20,342 nucleotides of DNA from a virus: the IMG/VR virus record IMGVR_UViG_3300017788_000227, positions 1 to 20,342 of that record, one strand, 5' to 3'. Of the stretch, positions 1 through 10,348 are shown piece after piece. Below the pieces are notes generated by a model. The model was not told where the DNA came from, did no database searches, and saw only the letters and a list, made by a program, of their open reading frames with translations. The position numbers and the translations under genes are program-made. How positions within the stretch are numbered: position 1 is the stretch's first letter; each line of letters starts with the position of its first letter.

Positions 1-240
1 AGGATTGATGCCTATGGCAGTATTTCCTGGACCAGCATTGTAGTATAATGGTTCTCCAGTAACAAAAAAATGATTATCTATTACAAAAGTATCTGCACCA
101 AGTAATACTGAAGAAGTGCTTGATCCATCAAAAACTTTATGAAAGATAGGATCTCCTTCATGCGTCAATTTGAACGAATACCTAAAAGTTTCCGTTGCAG
201 CATTATATTGTTTGTTGACGGATCCTAACTCAAATCCCAT
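1..240 (-). CDS. Virion structural protein, 5' end only (partial)
   Basis: The first 80 residues of a minus-strand gene that continues past the left edge. It begins MGFELGSVNKQYNAATE at an ATG 16 bases downstream of the giant structural gene's stop, so it probably belongs to the same baseplate transcript. Residues about 46-65 contain a segment with NHFFVTGEPLYY, which resembles the (N/D)H-x-(F/Y)-x-x-G-E-x-x-x-Y signature repeated in the neighbouring 2735-aa protein. I infer that both share a repeated beta-rich module. A gp8-like or other baseplate/tail role fits the position, but the truncated sequence does not allow a family name. Confidence 0.75.
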   Translation of the reverse strand, partial: MGFELGSVNKQYNAATETFRYSFKLTHEGDPIFHKVFDGSSTSSVLLGADTFVIDNHFFVTGEPLYYNAGPGNTAIGINP

Positions 241-253
241 ATCGTTTTTGGAG

Positions 254-261
254 TATTTATG
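254..261 (-). promoter_or_regulatory. Weak T4-type late promoter-like motif
   Basis: The minus strand reads CATAAATA, one mismatch from the T4 late consensus TATAAATA. It overlaps the stop codon of the giant structural gene and lies 13 bases before the next ATG. That leader would be very short, so this may be coincidence in AT-rich DNA. Confidence 0.22.
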
Positions 262-3200
262 ATAAGATTACGATCGTATCATCTGGAACATCATCTGGTT
301 TATCAATTCTAATTTCAGAAGTTCTGACGATATATGCTTTATTTGCTCTTGGAGTAAATCGCAGTAAAGCATTTGCACCAGAAACAATCATGTCCACATT
401 TTGAATATCTCTTCTAGTATCGACTGATGTTGAAATGTTGTTATATTTTACATAATTTACAACATCTCCGTATACATTAGCAGCAACATGGAAGAATGAA
501 TATTCATTATCAGTAATGTTATGTACTTCTACCATATATTTTGTAGAAACATAATTATTAGAAGATGTTGTGGAAATTGTTTCTGCAGATGGTGTAGCAG
601 AAGAAGAAATATTTGTTCTTACACAATTCAAGGAAGCATCTCCAACCTCAAAACTTGTTCCAGGTCTTCCTGAAGAGACTGTAGTTGCAACACCAACTAA
701 AGTAGATAACATTGCAACAGTAACCCCAACACCTGCAGCAGGCAGCCATTTTAGGTGTAGTATATTAGTTGCTGTCATGTCTGCACTAAATGTGCCAAGA
801 CCAACCCCATTATCCATTTTGCCAAATTCAATATATTGTGCTGTTGATCCAATTCCTAAGAAAGATGCTTCTACAATATTTTTTGCATTTACACCAATTA
901 CTGAAACAACTACACTACCACTCTTGAACTGATTAGCATCAATAGATTGAATAATTTGTTCTGTTGGAGATCCAGATGCTGCTACAAAAGAAGCAACACC
1001 TACTTTTTGAATATGCCCAAATGAAGTAGTTCCAACACCAACGCCAGGTTCAATTTTTTCCTTATAGAATGTTATATCATAAGAGTATGTTGTATTGTAT
1101 GGCGAAAATAGAACTGACACAGTAGTTCCTGAAATTGATGTACTGAAATCGCCCAAATCAAACGCATCAGACAAATCTGAGTATTGGTTATTGAATGAAA
1201 TTGTTCCGTCATGAGATACAACAAATTCAGTATACTGAGTTTCGTTGAATGTGATACCTAGGGATGTATCAAGAACAACCTGTGCATAATATTTGATTGC
1301 TGATGCTTGATTGATATCAAAACTATCAAGTTCTAAAGATCTACTGATATCTGGATCAGAATAAAATTGTGGACTAATATCATCAATTTCAAGAACTCGG
1401 TTTGATTTGCAAATTAGAGCATCTCCAAATCTATTTGATTGGAAAACAATTTTATCACTAATTGTTGCGTCACTATTTGTTTGTTCATAAACCAAATCCC
1501 AATCATGCTTACAATAAATTTTTACTGGTTCTGGATTGACCAATACAATTGCACTTGCTTGAGAACCAATACCAGTAGAAACACTTGTACTTCCAAGACC
1601 AGCAAGACTATCTGAAGGAACAAGCAAATCCGAATGTTTTTTGAAACCTGCAATGTGTCCTAGACTATCTACAGGTTCACTCCAATTACTAATTTCAACT
1701 TTACTCTTTAGAGAATATGCGAATTGTTGATAATAATCACTGTCTTGAACTCTTTGGAAAAATTCATTCAATTTACCAGTATCTCTTTCCCATCCAAAAT
1801 CTTTAGATACTGTGGAATTTACATCAAAGTACCCAGAATAATTCTGCATACTTTCAATAATACCTGAAGCACCAGATACTGATCCTTTTAGCAAATCTCC
1901 AGTGTTCAATCCAACAAGAGTATCAACTCTTAGGATATTGGTGACTGGACCGTTTCCAGTAATTACTTTTGCAGTCGAACCATTTGTGTAAACTGTTTCG
2001 CCATTATAAAATTGCCCTTCTCTTAGTGTCAAACTAAACTTAGCAATATCTTTTTCATTAGAAACAGTACCATATTGTTGTCCATCATGAACTCCAGGAT
2101 TTTCATCTACTGCATAAGATATTGTTGCTTGATTGATAAGTCCAAATGCAGTATTTACCCCAGTGATAGTCCAAGATCTATATCCATATTCTGAAGAATT
2201 ATATCCTTTTCCAGTTGATACCCCAACATTTTCAACAACTACTCGATCTCCAACAGAGAATGGTAAAGGATTGCTTGTAGTAAATCCAGATGTTGGAGTT
2301 TGAAGTCTTAGTGTAACATTTGGAGCAGAATACGTAGCACTTATTATACCAACACCGTTAACATTATTGATTGCAATAACTTCATTATCTGTGCTGCTTA
2401 GATTACCACCACGCTCAATAATTTCTACTTCCGATACACTACTTCCTGATAATCTAGCGATTATACTTGCTTGAGTATTGATAACATCAGATTTTCTATT
2501 ATAGACAATAAGATCTGGTGCAGTTAGATATTTCGATCCTGTTGAAGTAATTGCAACAGTATCCACACTAAAATTATTCTTTAGAACAATAACTTGAGGA
2601 ACTGCTGCCTGTGGTTGTAAAGTTTTATCTGATGGGTAATCGTATCCGAAATCTAAAATTTGAACTGCGTCGATAGAACCGATATTAGATCCCTTTGCTC
2701 TCAAAGATGCTGAGGATCCAGTTGTAGATGCGACAGATACTGTTGGCAAAGATTTATAATTACTGCCACCGCCCAAGACATCAATTTTAGCAATAGGTCC
2801 AATTGCATTTGTGGAATTTGTATTATAATTGATATAAGAAGCACTTGTGTATCCAACACGTTCGGGAATTTCGGAAATATTGAAATTGAATGTTTGATTT
2901 GTTGTTGTAGTTATAGAATGAGTACCTGTAAACTTACTTGTATGTACAACAATTTTAGAATACTCATTTACATCCTTATCAATTTCAATTGTCTTTGTTG
3001 GTGTTTGTGAGTTGAATTTATAGTATAGTATTGATGGAACTTGCTCTGTAAAATGAACTGTGGTTTTTGCAGACGTAATTCCTGGCGCAAATTGGTTTAC
3101 TATTTCTAGCGATGAAACACCAGATCCAACAAACTTTTTATTATAATTTTGATCTAAGAAGAATTCTAATTTTGTGTTCAGTAGACTTGGGTGAGAAACA

Positions 3201-6200
3201 TCAAACTCTAAGAAATCGCCAGTAGCTACATCAATTTTAGGATTATTCAAAGATCCAAATCTTACAAATCTAGTAGTCGTATCATAGATTGCAGATACTG
3301 AACTTGTAGCAGTAGAAACTAAAGACAAATCAATTACATCGTCTGGTCTCAATCTATGAGAAGATCCTGTAGACACAATTACATCAACAGTCCTTGCATT
3401 AGCAGTAACAACGTTCCTTCTTGTTGTAAATGAATGACTATTTCCAATACCAATATTTCCATTGAAGAAAACTCTTGACAAATCAGAATTGATGCCAGTT
3501 TTTGTATTTGTAAGTGCAATCAGATCCTTTGTAAGTTTCTGCACATACATCTTCGATGGCATTGGTGAAGTTGTGTTTCCATCTAAAGAGTATGTTAGTG
3601 AAGTACCAGCGCCAGGACTGTAGAAAACTTCTTCACCGTGTACTAGTGGATTATCTGGTAGGAAAATACTTCTAGTTGGAATGAAGATAGACTTTGTTGT
3701 ATCTCCAGCACCAATGTATGAAATTGTCGTCCCAATACCAACCCCATAAGACAAACCTACACCAACAACAGAAGAAGCATCAAAGAATACTGTTTCATTC
3801 TTAGGTGTTGATAAATTTACAATATTATCCAACTCATAGGTGAACTTAGTTTCAAGTCTCGTAATTTCAGCGCCTGTAGTATGTGCTTGTCCAACAGTTC
3901 CATTATAATTTCTCAATAGATTTAGTCTATTGTTAGGTTTGTCAATAGACATAACAAGGAATTGTTCATCATCAACCTTCAATATATCATTGACTTCAAA
4001 TTTAGTAACACTATCTTTGATGTATAGGCTGGATGTCAATCCAACAACTTTCATTGATGTTCCTAATCCAGAACTTACAGACTTTACATTTATTCTGTGA
4101 GTTCCTCCAAGGTTATTGAAAGTAGTTGATCCAATTGCAGATATTGTTACATATGACCCATCAATAAAATTGTGTGGTAAGGTTGAAATTGCTGTTACTG
4201 TATTGTTATTGCATACAAGCGTTATTAGATTATTGGCAGTTGTAATTGTAGATGTGATGTTTGTTACGCCGACACCAGTAATCTTAGATACTTTTGCAAT
4301 TGCACCAAATCCAGAAGTATTTGAATTATCAAATACAATTCTATCACCAACGTTATAGTTCAATCCACTTTCTACAACATCAATCTGCTCAACGCCTCCA
4401 GATTTTATTTTTGAAATTTTAGATTGTGTTATTGTATTTTTATTTGAATTTGAAATGAATTCATATCCATTAGAAATTTTGTATGCATCAGTATTTCTGA
4501 TAAAATTTAGTGATAAAGGATCTATGTCTTGTGTTGAATTATACGCATAGTTGAAAATACTTGGCGTGTAGTTATACGTATTTCCAATTACGTATGGAAA
4601 TAGTGGTTGTCTTGATCCATTGAAAGGACTTCCGTTATCGTTTACGACAGATGATGATACTGTTGTAAAGTATGCATATACTCCATTAGGATACTCTGGA
4701 GTAACTGCAAATCTTCCATTGTGTTCATCTAAATCACCACTTCCCTGGACGTATGTAAAGTCTTCTACAAAAAATCCTGCAGGATATTGTGAAACATTTG
4801 GACCATCTACTCTTGCACCAGAAATTTTTACATAACTTGGTTCTAGGTATTTGAGTGCTCCAGTTCCATCAAAATTTCTATATGCATATGGTCCGTAAAT
4901 TGGACTTCCATCATATGCATATCCCAAAATTGGGGAATGTTGTGTACCAGTGTCTTGTAAAAATGTTCTTAGAGTTCTAGGAACATAGTAGTTTACGTAT
5001 GGATTTCCCAACTTACTACTTCTGACGGTTTCATAAAAACCATCATCAGATTTGACATCTCCAAGTTTTGCATATCTTTCAACTTGATTGACTGTCCATT
5101 GCTTCAAGTTCGTTGAGAATATTGCACCTCTTCCTGGAGTTTTTGCAGTAATTCTTGTACCATTCTCGGTGTATCCAGCAGCACCTTGATCTATAATATC
5201 AACTCTTACTATTTGTCCATTCGAAACAATCGCTTTTGCTTTTGCACCAACACCATCACCATCAATAATGATATCTGGAGAACTAAAGTAATTTGAACCA
5301 CCACTCTGGATGATTACACCATCCAATCTACCATTGATAATAAGTGGTCTCAAAGATGCATTTGATCCTTCAATAACTCTTACTTCTGGTCTATAATTAT
5401 CATTGATTACGGTTGATCCAAAATCACTTCCACCGTCTTTTACATGAATTGCATCAATAATACCCCTTACAACAGGAGTTGCAGTAGCATTCGCCGTAGT
5501 AATTCCTTGAGGACCATCTAATCTAACTGAAATGGGAGGATAATTGAATACATGATATCCAGATCCAACACTAGTCAATCCAACATAATTCGTCAGACTA
5601 GTGGAAATCGATACTCTAAATTGGTTGTTATCGACTTTTATGGCGTAATATTTTGTTGATGTACTTAGCCCACCAATTGCAAGTTCAGTGGAAGAATATG
5701 TCAGTTCTTCTCCAGAACTATATCCATGATTATTGATTGTGATTATATCTGTAAAAGTATTGATGCCTACAGGAGTTGTGGTATTTTCTCTATTGTAAAA
5801 AGTGCCATTTTCAATAACAAAAACTTTATCTACTTTCAGTCTTCTTTCTTTTGTAGAAAATGCATGAAATCCTTGCCCATTAGAAGTAATGTCTAAAGTA
5901 GCAATACCGACAAGTGCTTTTTGCCTGGTTTCCGCTAATGAAATTGTGTAATCATCATTTTTGATCACAAAATATGAAGCACCATTTATAAGTGTTCCTG
6001 GAGCAGTAGCAATACCAATTGGAGTAGTTCCACGAGTATTATATACAATCTCTTCTCCATTCTTGAACCCATGTGCTTCTGGGAATGTAAGTTTATCGGT
6101 AACAGTATCTACAATTCCACCAGTTGTGGTGCTATTAAAATCTACTTGATGAGAAACTAACTTCATCTTTGCTTCTGCAACCGCAGAACCATTTCCTCCA

Positions 6201-8464
6201 GTAATATAAACCGCTGGAGTAGATGTATAATCTAATCCTTCAGTATCAACTAGAATTTCTTGAATAGTTCCAGATACATGTGCGATTACAGACGATCCTG
6301 CACCTGCATGACCATCTTGAAATACTGATAATCTAGGGGGATTGATTACATCAAAGTCTGTTCCTTGGTTCAGAACGCTAACTGATTGTATAGGACCATA
6401 ATAAACCTTATCTGTCGATTTGCAAGAATAGATCTCTACACCGTTTACAAATAATCCTACTCCACCCTGAATAGTCTCATTTTTAGTCTCACTATACTCA
6501 GGAAGCGGAAACTTTCTTAGTAATTTTTGAGCACCTATTGTAGAAAATCCAACATTATTTGGAGTTAGTGAGTGTGTAGTAATGCCAGATAAATCAGATC
6601 CACCAAATACAGTTATATACTGACCCCTACGAACATTCTCTAATGAAAATGCAAGATATAAATTATTATCATCAATTTTCTTGACGTAATATGACTGTCC
6701 AGTGCTCAATCCAGAAAGTGATCCATTTGTGCTTGCTGGATTATAGACAACTAATTCGCCATCATTGAAATGGTGATCTGTTATTTGAATTGCTTGAGTA
6801 TCAGTTGTAATCCCAGAATTGGTAAAATTCCTAATTCTCTTTTGGGGATTTATATCCCAATGAGGAAGATTGTTTGAAGCAACATAAACATCTGAATTTG
6901 ATGAGTATGTATTTTGTACGTCAGCAGTATAGTTTAGATTTGTTTTTAGTTGTCTTCTTATAAAATGCTTTTTAGATAAATCTAAAGCAGGAGAATTTAC
7001 TTGAATGACTTTATTGTTTACAATCTGCAATAATGTTCCAACAATTACATTGCCATCTTCATCTACAATATCAAGAGTATCCCCAACATATAAAATATGA
7101 TCAGTAAAGAACCTGAACTCATATACGTTGGATCCCAATGATGTAATTGTATCTACAATGTATTTTGTTGGAGTATTATAAATCCATGAAGTAAATCTTC
7201 TATCTTTTTGCTCTATTCCTAACGTACTTACATTGATATCACTATCCAATTGCTGATTTAGTGCTTCACCGTCGAAATTGCTGATTGTTCCTACAATATT
7301 GAGAACAACTGGTTCCTCTAAATCTCCATTCTCATACGAATATGCTTCCAATCCAAATGCAACTACAGTTGAACCAATGCTTACAGTAGTTGTAACTCCA
7401 GAAACGCCTAAGAACTGAGTATAATTTTTATCAGTGTATTTCAGTTGAATATCTTCAAAAGTAAGATTGCCAGTTGTCCCAAATCCAACCGTGCTGTCTA
7501 CACATATAATTGTAGATCCAGCACCAGCAGTTTTTGTGACAAAAGTTTTACCTACTTGAAGAAACTTACCAATTGTTGTTCCTTTAGATATGGCAATTTT
7601 ATAATAAGTCTTTCCATTGATAATAGCACTTTCTACATTATAGATTGATCCACTCGTTTGTAGTGGTTGGGTATCTTGGAATAGTGTTTGTCCTTCAATA
7701 TTTCTTGGATTTCCACTAACTGCTTCACATACTAGAATATCATTTTTGATATAATCTGCATCTGACGGTTTGATAACAAATTTTTGAGGTTGAACCATTT
7801 CAACCTCTTCAGCGTATAGTGCTTTGAAGAGAATTTTGAATGCTTCTTCTGTTCCTTTTGACTTATAAAAATCTTTTGCTTGTCTAATGAAATTACTTTC
7901 ATTTAGATCTCCATATAAACCCCTTTCTTCAAATCCTGGAAGAACCTGTGTTTTTAGTTTCTTTAGGAACTCATTTAGGAAGATATTACTTAGATTTTCA
8001 ACTTTTGCTTGGGGTGCATGAGTGGCAATTCCACTAGAAGTAAACGTTAGATATTCTGGTTGATTGGTTTTAGTGTTTTTCTCAATTCCACTAAACCCAC
8101 GAATACAACCAGTAAATGCTGTTGATCCAATCCCAGTATATGTAATGATCTCATTGTCAATTTTCAACAAACCCCATTGTTTTGGCCAACCATCAGTTGA
8201 CTGCACATAGATGGTTTCATCAATACCACTGATATATGAAGTTAGTGATGTAAACCCAATGAGATTTCTTGTGTTTAGATAATCTAGACTTTTATATTCG
8301 ACTAGATTATCGGCAATATCAACTGGACCTCCCTGATACTCTTGAGAGTAATAATATTGCTTTAGGAATTCGCCAAAGTAAGGATTTTCGACATCAATAT
8401 ATTCAGGGATTTGGCTCTGAATGATTTCATTGATTTTGACTTTGGATAGGGAGGTTTCAATCAT
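257..8464 (-). CDS. Giant modular baseplate/tail structural protein (gp7 position), with YHYH-like segment
   Basis: A 2735-residue protein starting MIETSLSKVKINEI, 3 bases after the gp6 stop. In T4 the gp25-gp6 neighbourhood also encodes the large wedge protein gp7 (about 1030 aa); this one is far longer and I call it gp7-like by position only. Residues about 150-230 form a charged, probably helical N-terminal segment. At least five modules share an H-x-x-x-x-G-E-x-x-x-Y-like signature followed by a Y-Y/A-x-K-x-D-x-N stretch (near residues 560, 800, 915, 1430 and 1610). Glycine- and serine-rich beta repeats with GGSxY or GxxYxSxP occur near 700-760, 1000-1110 and 1880-2040. At residue 1181 a GYAYDGSPIYGPYAY segment matches the YHYH-domain pattern. 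The composition is rich in Ser, Thr, Gly, Asn and Val, as in extended virion proteins. No transmembrane segments or catalytic motifs were seen. Confidence 0.85.
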   Translation of the reverse strand: MIETSLSKVKINEIIQSQIPEYIDVENPYFGEFLKQYYYSQEYQGGPVDIADNLVEYKSLDYLNTRNLIGFTSLTSYISGIDETIYVQSTDGWPKQWGLLKIDNEIITYTGIGSTAFTGCIRGFSGIEKNTKTNQPEYLTFTSSGIATHAPQAKVENLSNIFLNEFLKKLKTQVLPGFEERGLYGDLNESNFIRQAKDFYKSKGTEEAFKILFKALYAEEVEMVQPQKFVIKPSDADYIKNDILVCEAVSGNPRNIEGQTLFQDTQPLQTSGSIYNVESAIINGKTYYKIAISKGTTIGKFLQVGKTFVTKTAGAGSTIICVDSTVGFGTTGNLTFEDIQLKYTDKNYTQFLGVSGVTTTVSIGSTVVAFGLEAYSYENGDLEEPVVLNIVGTISNFDGEALNQQLDSDINVSTLGIEQKDRRFTSWIYNTPTKYIVDTITSLGSNVYEFRFFTDHILYVGDTLDIVDEDGNVIVGTLLQIVNNKVIQVNSPALDLSKKHFIRRQLKTNLNYTADVQNTYSSNSDVYVASNNLPHWDINPQKRIRNFTNSGITTDTQAIQITDHHFNDGELVVYNPASTNGSLSGLSTGQSYYVKKIDDNNLYLAFSLENVRRGQYITVFGGSDLSGITTHSLTPNNVGFSTIGAQKLLRKFPLPEYSETKNETIQGGVGLFVNGVEIYSCKSTDKVYYGPIQSVSVLNQGTDFDVINPPRLSVFQDGHAGAGSSVIAHVSGTIQEILVDTEGLDYTSTPAVYITGGNGSAVAEAKMKLVSHQVDFNSTTTGGIVDTVTDKLTFPEAHGFKNGEEIVYNTRGTTPIGIATAPGTLINGASYFVIKNDDYTISLAETRQKALVGIATLDITSNGQGFHAFSTKERRLKVDKVFVIENGTFYNRENTTTPVGINTFTDIITINNHGYSSGEELTYSSTELAIGGLSTSTKYYAIKVDNNQFRVSISTSLTNYVGLTSVGSGYHVFNYPPISVRLDGPQGITTANATATPVVRGIIDAIHVKDGGSDFGSTVINDNYRPEVRVIEGSNASLRPLIINGRLDGVIIQSGGSNYFSSPDIIIDGDGVGAKAKAIVSNGQIVRVDIIDQGAAGYTENGTRITAKTPGRGAIFSTNLKQWTVNQVERYAKLGDVKSDDGFYETVRSSKLGNPYVNYYVPRTLRTFLQDTGTQHSPILGYAYDGSPIYGPYAYRNFDGTGALKYLEPSYVKISGARVDGPNVSQYPAGFFVEDFTYVQGSGDLDEHNGRFAVTPEYPNGVYAYFTTVSSSVVNDNGSPFNGSRQPLFPYVIGNTYNYTPSIFNYAYNSTQDIDPLSLNFIRNTDAYKISNGYEFISNSNKNTITQSKISKIKSGGVEQIDVVESGLNYNVGDRIVFDNSNTSGFGAIAKVSKITGVGVTNITSTITTANNLITLVCNNNTVTAISTLPHNFIDGSYVTISAIGSTTFNNLGGTHRINVKSVSSGLGTSMKVVGLTSSLYIKDSVTKFEVNDILKVDDEQFLVMSIDKPNNRLNLLRNYNGTVGQAHTTGAEITRLETKFTYELDNIVNLSTPKNETVFFDASSVVGVGLSYGVGIGTTISYIGAGDTTKSIFIPTRSIFLPDNPLVHGEEVFYSPGAGTSLTYSLDGNTTSPMPSKMYVQKLTKDLIALTNTKTGINSDLSRVFFNGNIGIGNSHSFTTRRNVVTANARTVDVIVSTGSSHRLRPDDVIDLSLVSTATSSVSAIYDTTTRFVRFGSLNNPKIDVATGDFLEFDVSHPSLLNTKLEFFLDQNYNKKFVGSGVSSLEIVNQFAPGITSAKTTVHFTEQVPSILYYKFNSQTPTKTIEIDKDVNEYSKIVVHTSKFTGTHSITTTTNQTFNFNISEIPERVGYTSASYINYNTNSTNAIGPIAKIDVLGGGSNYKSLPTVSVASTTGSSASLRAKGSNIGSIDAVQILDFGYDYPSDKTLQPQAAVPQVIVLKNNFSVDTVAITSTGSKYLTAPDLIVYNRKSDVINTQASIIARLSGSSVSEVEIIERGGNLSSTDNEVIAINNVNGVGIISATYSAPNVTLRLQTPTSGFTTSNPLPFSVGDRVVVENVGVSTGKGYNSSEYGYRSWTITGVNTAFGLINQATISYAVDENPGVHDGQQYGTVSNEKDIAKFSLTLREGQFYNGETVYTNGSTAKVITGNGPVTNILRVDTLVGLNTGDLLKGSVSGASGIIESMQNYSGYFDVNSTVSKDFGWERDTGKLNEFFQRVQDSDYYQQFAYSLKSKVEISNWSEPVDSLGHIAGFKKHSDLLVPSDSLAGLGSTSVSTGIGSQASAIVLVNPEPVKIYCKHDWDLVYEQTNSDATISDKIVFQSNRFGDALICKSNRVLEIDDISPQFYSDPDISRSLELDSFDINQASAIKYYAQVVLDTSLGITFNETQYTEFVVSHDGTISFNNQYSDLSDAFDLGDFSTSISGTTVSVLFSPYNTTYSYDITFYKEKIEPGVGVGTTSFGHIQKVGVASFVAASGSPTEQIIQSIDANQFKSGSVVVSVIGVNAKNIVEASFLGIGSTAQYIEFGKMDNGVGLGTFSADMTATNILHLKWLPAAGVGVTVAMLSTLVGVATTVSSGRPGTSFEVGDASLNCVRTNISSSATPSAETISTTSSNNYVSTKYMVEVHNITDNEYSFFHVAANVYGDVVNYVKYNNISTSVDTRRDIQNVDMIVSGANALLRFTPRANKAYIVRTSEIRIDKPDDVPDDTIVILS

Positions 8465-8467
8465 CTG

Positions 8468-10348
8468 TTATCTTGTTTTCTTGCCGTTTTGGTAACTTGA
8501 CTGAATATCAAATCTTGTTCCAGAAGTATTTGCACCTGATGAAATACTATCTTGCTTCATAAAGAAGTTGCTCTTAGAAACATCTAGTTGCAAATACAAT
8601 TCCTTTCTCGCTAGAACATCATTTGATAGAGGAACTGCTTGAACTTCAATAATATTGTCTGGTAAACTTGTTGAAGTAATATTTACAGTATCTATAAGGA
8701 TTTCGCCAGTGCTATAATTGACTGTACCAAACTTAGTTGAGAGAATATTGATCTCATCGTCAGATACCACTTTGAAAAGGAACAAATTACCAATATTTGA
8801 CCCATTTACAACCATATCTGAGAAATAGCAAGTCCCATCTACGTTTAGGACACTAAATCCTGTGCTCTTGATATTATAGTCATTCCTACCAGCATAGAAT
8901 TCATTATCAAAGCACAACTCATACTGAGTTGGATTATTTACTTTTGCAACTAAGTCTCTTCTAATTCTTACTGTCGTAATATTTGAAGTGATGGCAGTAT
9001 TTACACTGTCGATTAGTGAACAGACTTTGCTATATTTGAACCTTCCTCCAAATTGGTTCATTTCAGAACCTTTTGCATATGAAGTAATAGCAGAAACCAC
9101 ATCAGACTTCAAATTATTGGGATCTCCGACAAAGTTTGCATTATAATAGACGTAACTATCAATTTCTACGTAGAGATACTTTAGATCTATAAATTCAGGA
9201 ACAATTCCTGCAACAGAATAACTCTTCAGTGATTGTAAAAGTTGTTTTTTGGTAAAATCTGATAAGAATGATCCGTTTCTTGGTTTAGTTGCAATAAAAA
9301 CTCTTCCATATTGCGGTGGAGTTAGGTCTTCTCCGCCGTATGCACTGACACTTTCAATATTTGGGTACAGTGTTGGTAGAATTGCTTCATAATCACTTGC
9401 AGTTACTGCTCTATACTGCGATGAATACAGTCTAGGAGCGTAGTATTTGACGCTCTCAACGGGTTCTATCTCATCACCGTTCTCTGAGGGTGCTTGAGTA
9501 GTCAAATCAGCGATGAAGGACGTTACAGAAGCACCGTTTTCATCTAAAATATTACCAGCAAACCTAAAATCAGAAACTCCATTACCATCTTTACCATTTG
9601 TTTTGATGTATGAGACAGTAATTACGTTTCCAGACTGCAATTTCTTGCCAAAAACGCCATCACCAAACAAAATTTCGTATTTTTCGTCACTAGTTTCCTG
9701 AATTAGGTAAATATTTGACGTTGAAGTGATACCTAGGATATTATCAACTAACTTATACTCAATCGAAGTGGTATCTGTTGACGTATTTTTGACCCTTACA
9801 CGCAAAGTTGATGTATCTACGCTGTCATTTGGAATAATATAGCGTTGATTTGGTTGAGAATTATTGACTATCCAAGAATTTTCTAGATATTGACCTTGAT
9901 AAATTTCTAATGTACCAAAAGAATTGCCGTTTTGCGCTGCTACGGTGACTTTTTCTGGCAGAGAGAAAATATAATTGACATCAGAGACACTTCCATTAGC
10001 AACAACGCCTGGTTGAAATGAAATTGTATCTACAGATGTTGAAATTCCACTAATAAAAAATCCGACTGACGCTTTTGCTGCACGTTTTGAGCGAGGAACA
10101 TACCCAATATTGCGTGCAAGAGATACAACATTTTCGCGTAAGGTGGCGGAATCGATAAAAGTCTCGTTCACCACCATATTTGTGTTATATGCTGTGATAT
10201 AAGAGTTGTATGCAAGCAGATTTATGATGACCGATAGGTTAGAACCTTCAAAATCATAGTCTGTAAAATCAGTATTCGCTCTTAGATAATCCTTGATTGA
10301 GGTTTTTATATCCTCAAAGTTTAGATTTGTAAACTGTGTTAGTGCCAT
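8468..10348 (-). CDS. gp6: Baseplate wedge protein gp6
   Basis: A 626-residue protein, close to T4 gp6 (about 660 aa). The N-terminus (MALTQFTNLNFEDIKTSI, then NLLAYNSYITAYNTNMV and the RENVVSLARNIGYVPRS stretch) is characteristic of the gp6 / Mu J-like baseplate family. The middle contains a Y-x-A-P-R-x-Y-x-S-Q-x-R-A-V-T-A-x-D-Y-E segment near residues 300-325, also typical of baseplate J-like proteins. In T4, gp6 dimers tie neighbouring wedges into the inner ring of the baseplate. The start ATG overlaps the gp25 stop by one base (TAATG), consistent with translational coupling, and the giant structural gene follows after 3 bases. Confidence 0.92.
   Translation of the reverse strand: MALTQFTNLNFEDIKTSIKDYLRANTDFTDYDFEGSNLSVIINLLAYNSYITAYNTNMVVNETFIDSATLRENVVSLARNIGYVPRSKRAAKASVGFFISGISTSVDTISFQPGVVANGSVSDVNYIFSLPEKVTVAAQNGNSFGTLEIYQGQYLENSWIVNNSQPNQRYIIPNDSVDTSTLRVRVKNTSTDTTSIEYKLVDNILGITSTSNIYLIQETSDEKYEILFGDGVFGKKLQSGNVITVSYIKTNGKDGNGVSDFRFAGNILDENGASVTSFIADLTTQAPSENGDEIEPVESVKYYAPRLYSSQYRAVTASDYEAILPTLYPNIESVSAYGGEDLTPPQYGRVFIATKPRNGSFLSDFTKKQLLQSLKSYSVAGIVPEFIDLKYLYVEIDSYVYYNANFVGDPNNLKSDVVSAITSYAKGSEMNQFGGRFKYSKVCSLIDSVNTAITSNITTVRIRRDLVAKVNNPTQYELCFDNEFYAGRNDYNIKSTGFSVLNVDGTCYFSDMVVNGSNIGNLFLFKVVSDDEINILSTKFGTVNYSTGEILIDTVNITSTSLPDNIIEVQAVPLSNDVLARKELYLQLDVSKSNFFMKQDSISSGANTSGTRFDIQSSYQNGKKTR

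Noticed and set aside
570-932. Plus-strand open frame of 120 codons opposite the giant structural gene
   Set aside because: It lies wholly within a long minus-strand gene with clear protein character, and its composition (Pro/Thr/Ile rich) is what the reverse of Gly/Ser/Val codons gives. The frames at 4116, 4620, 5961 and 7445 are rejected for the same reason.
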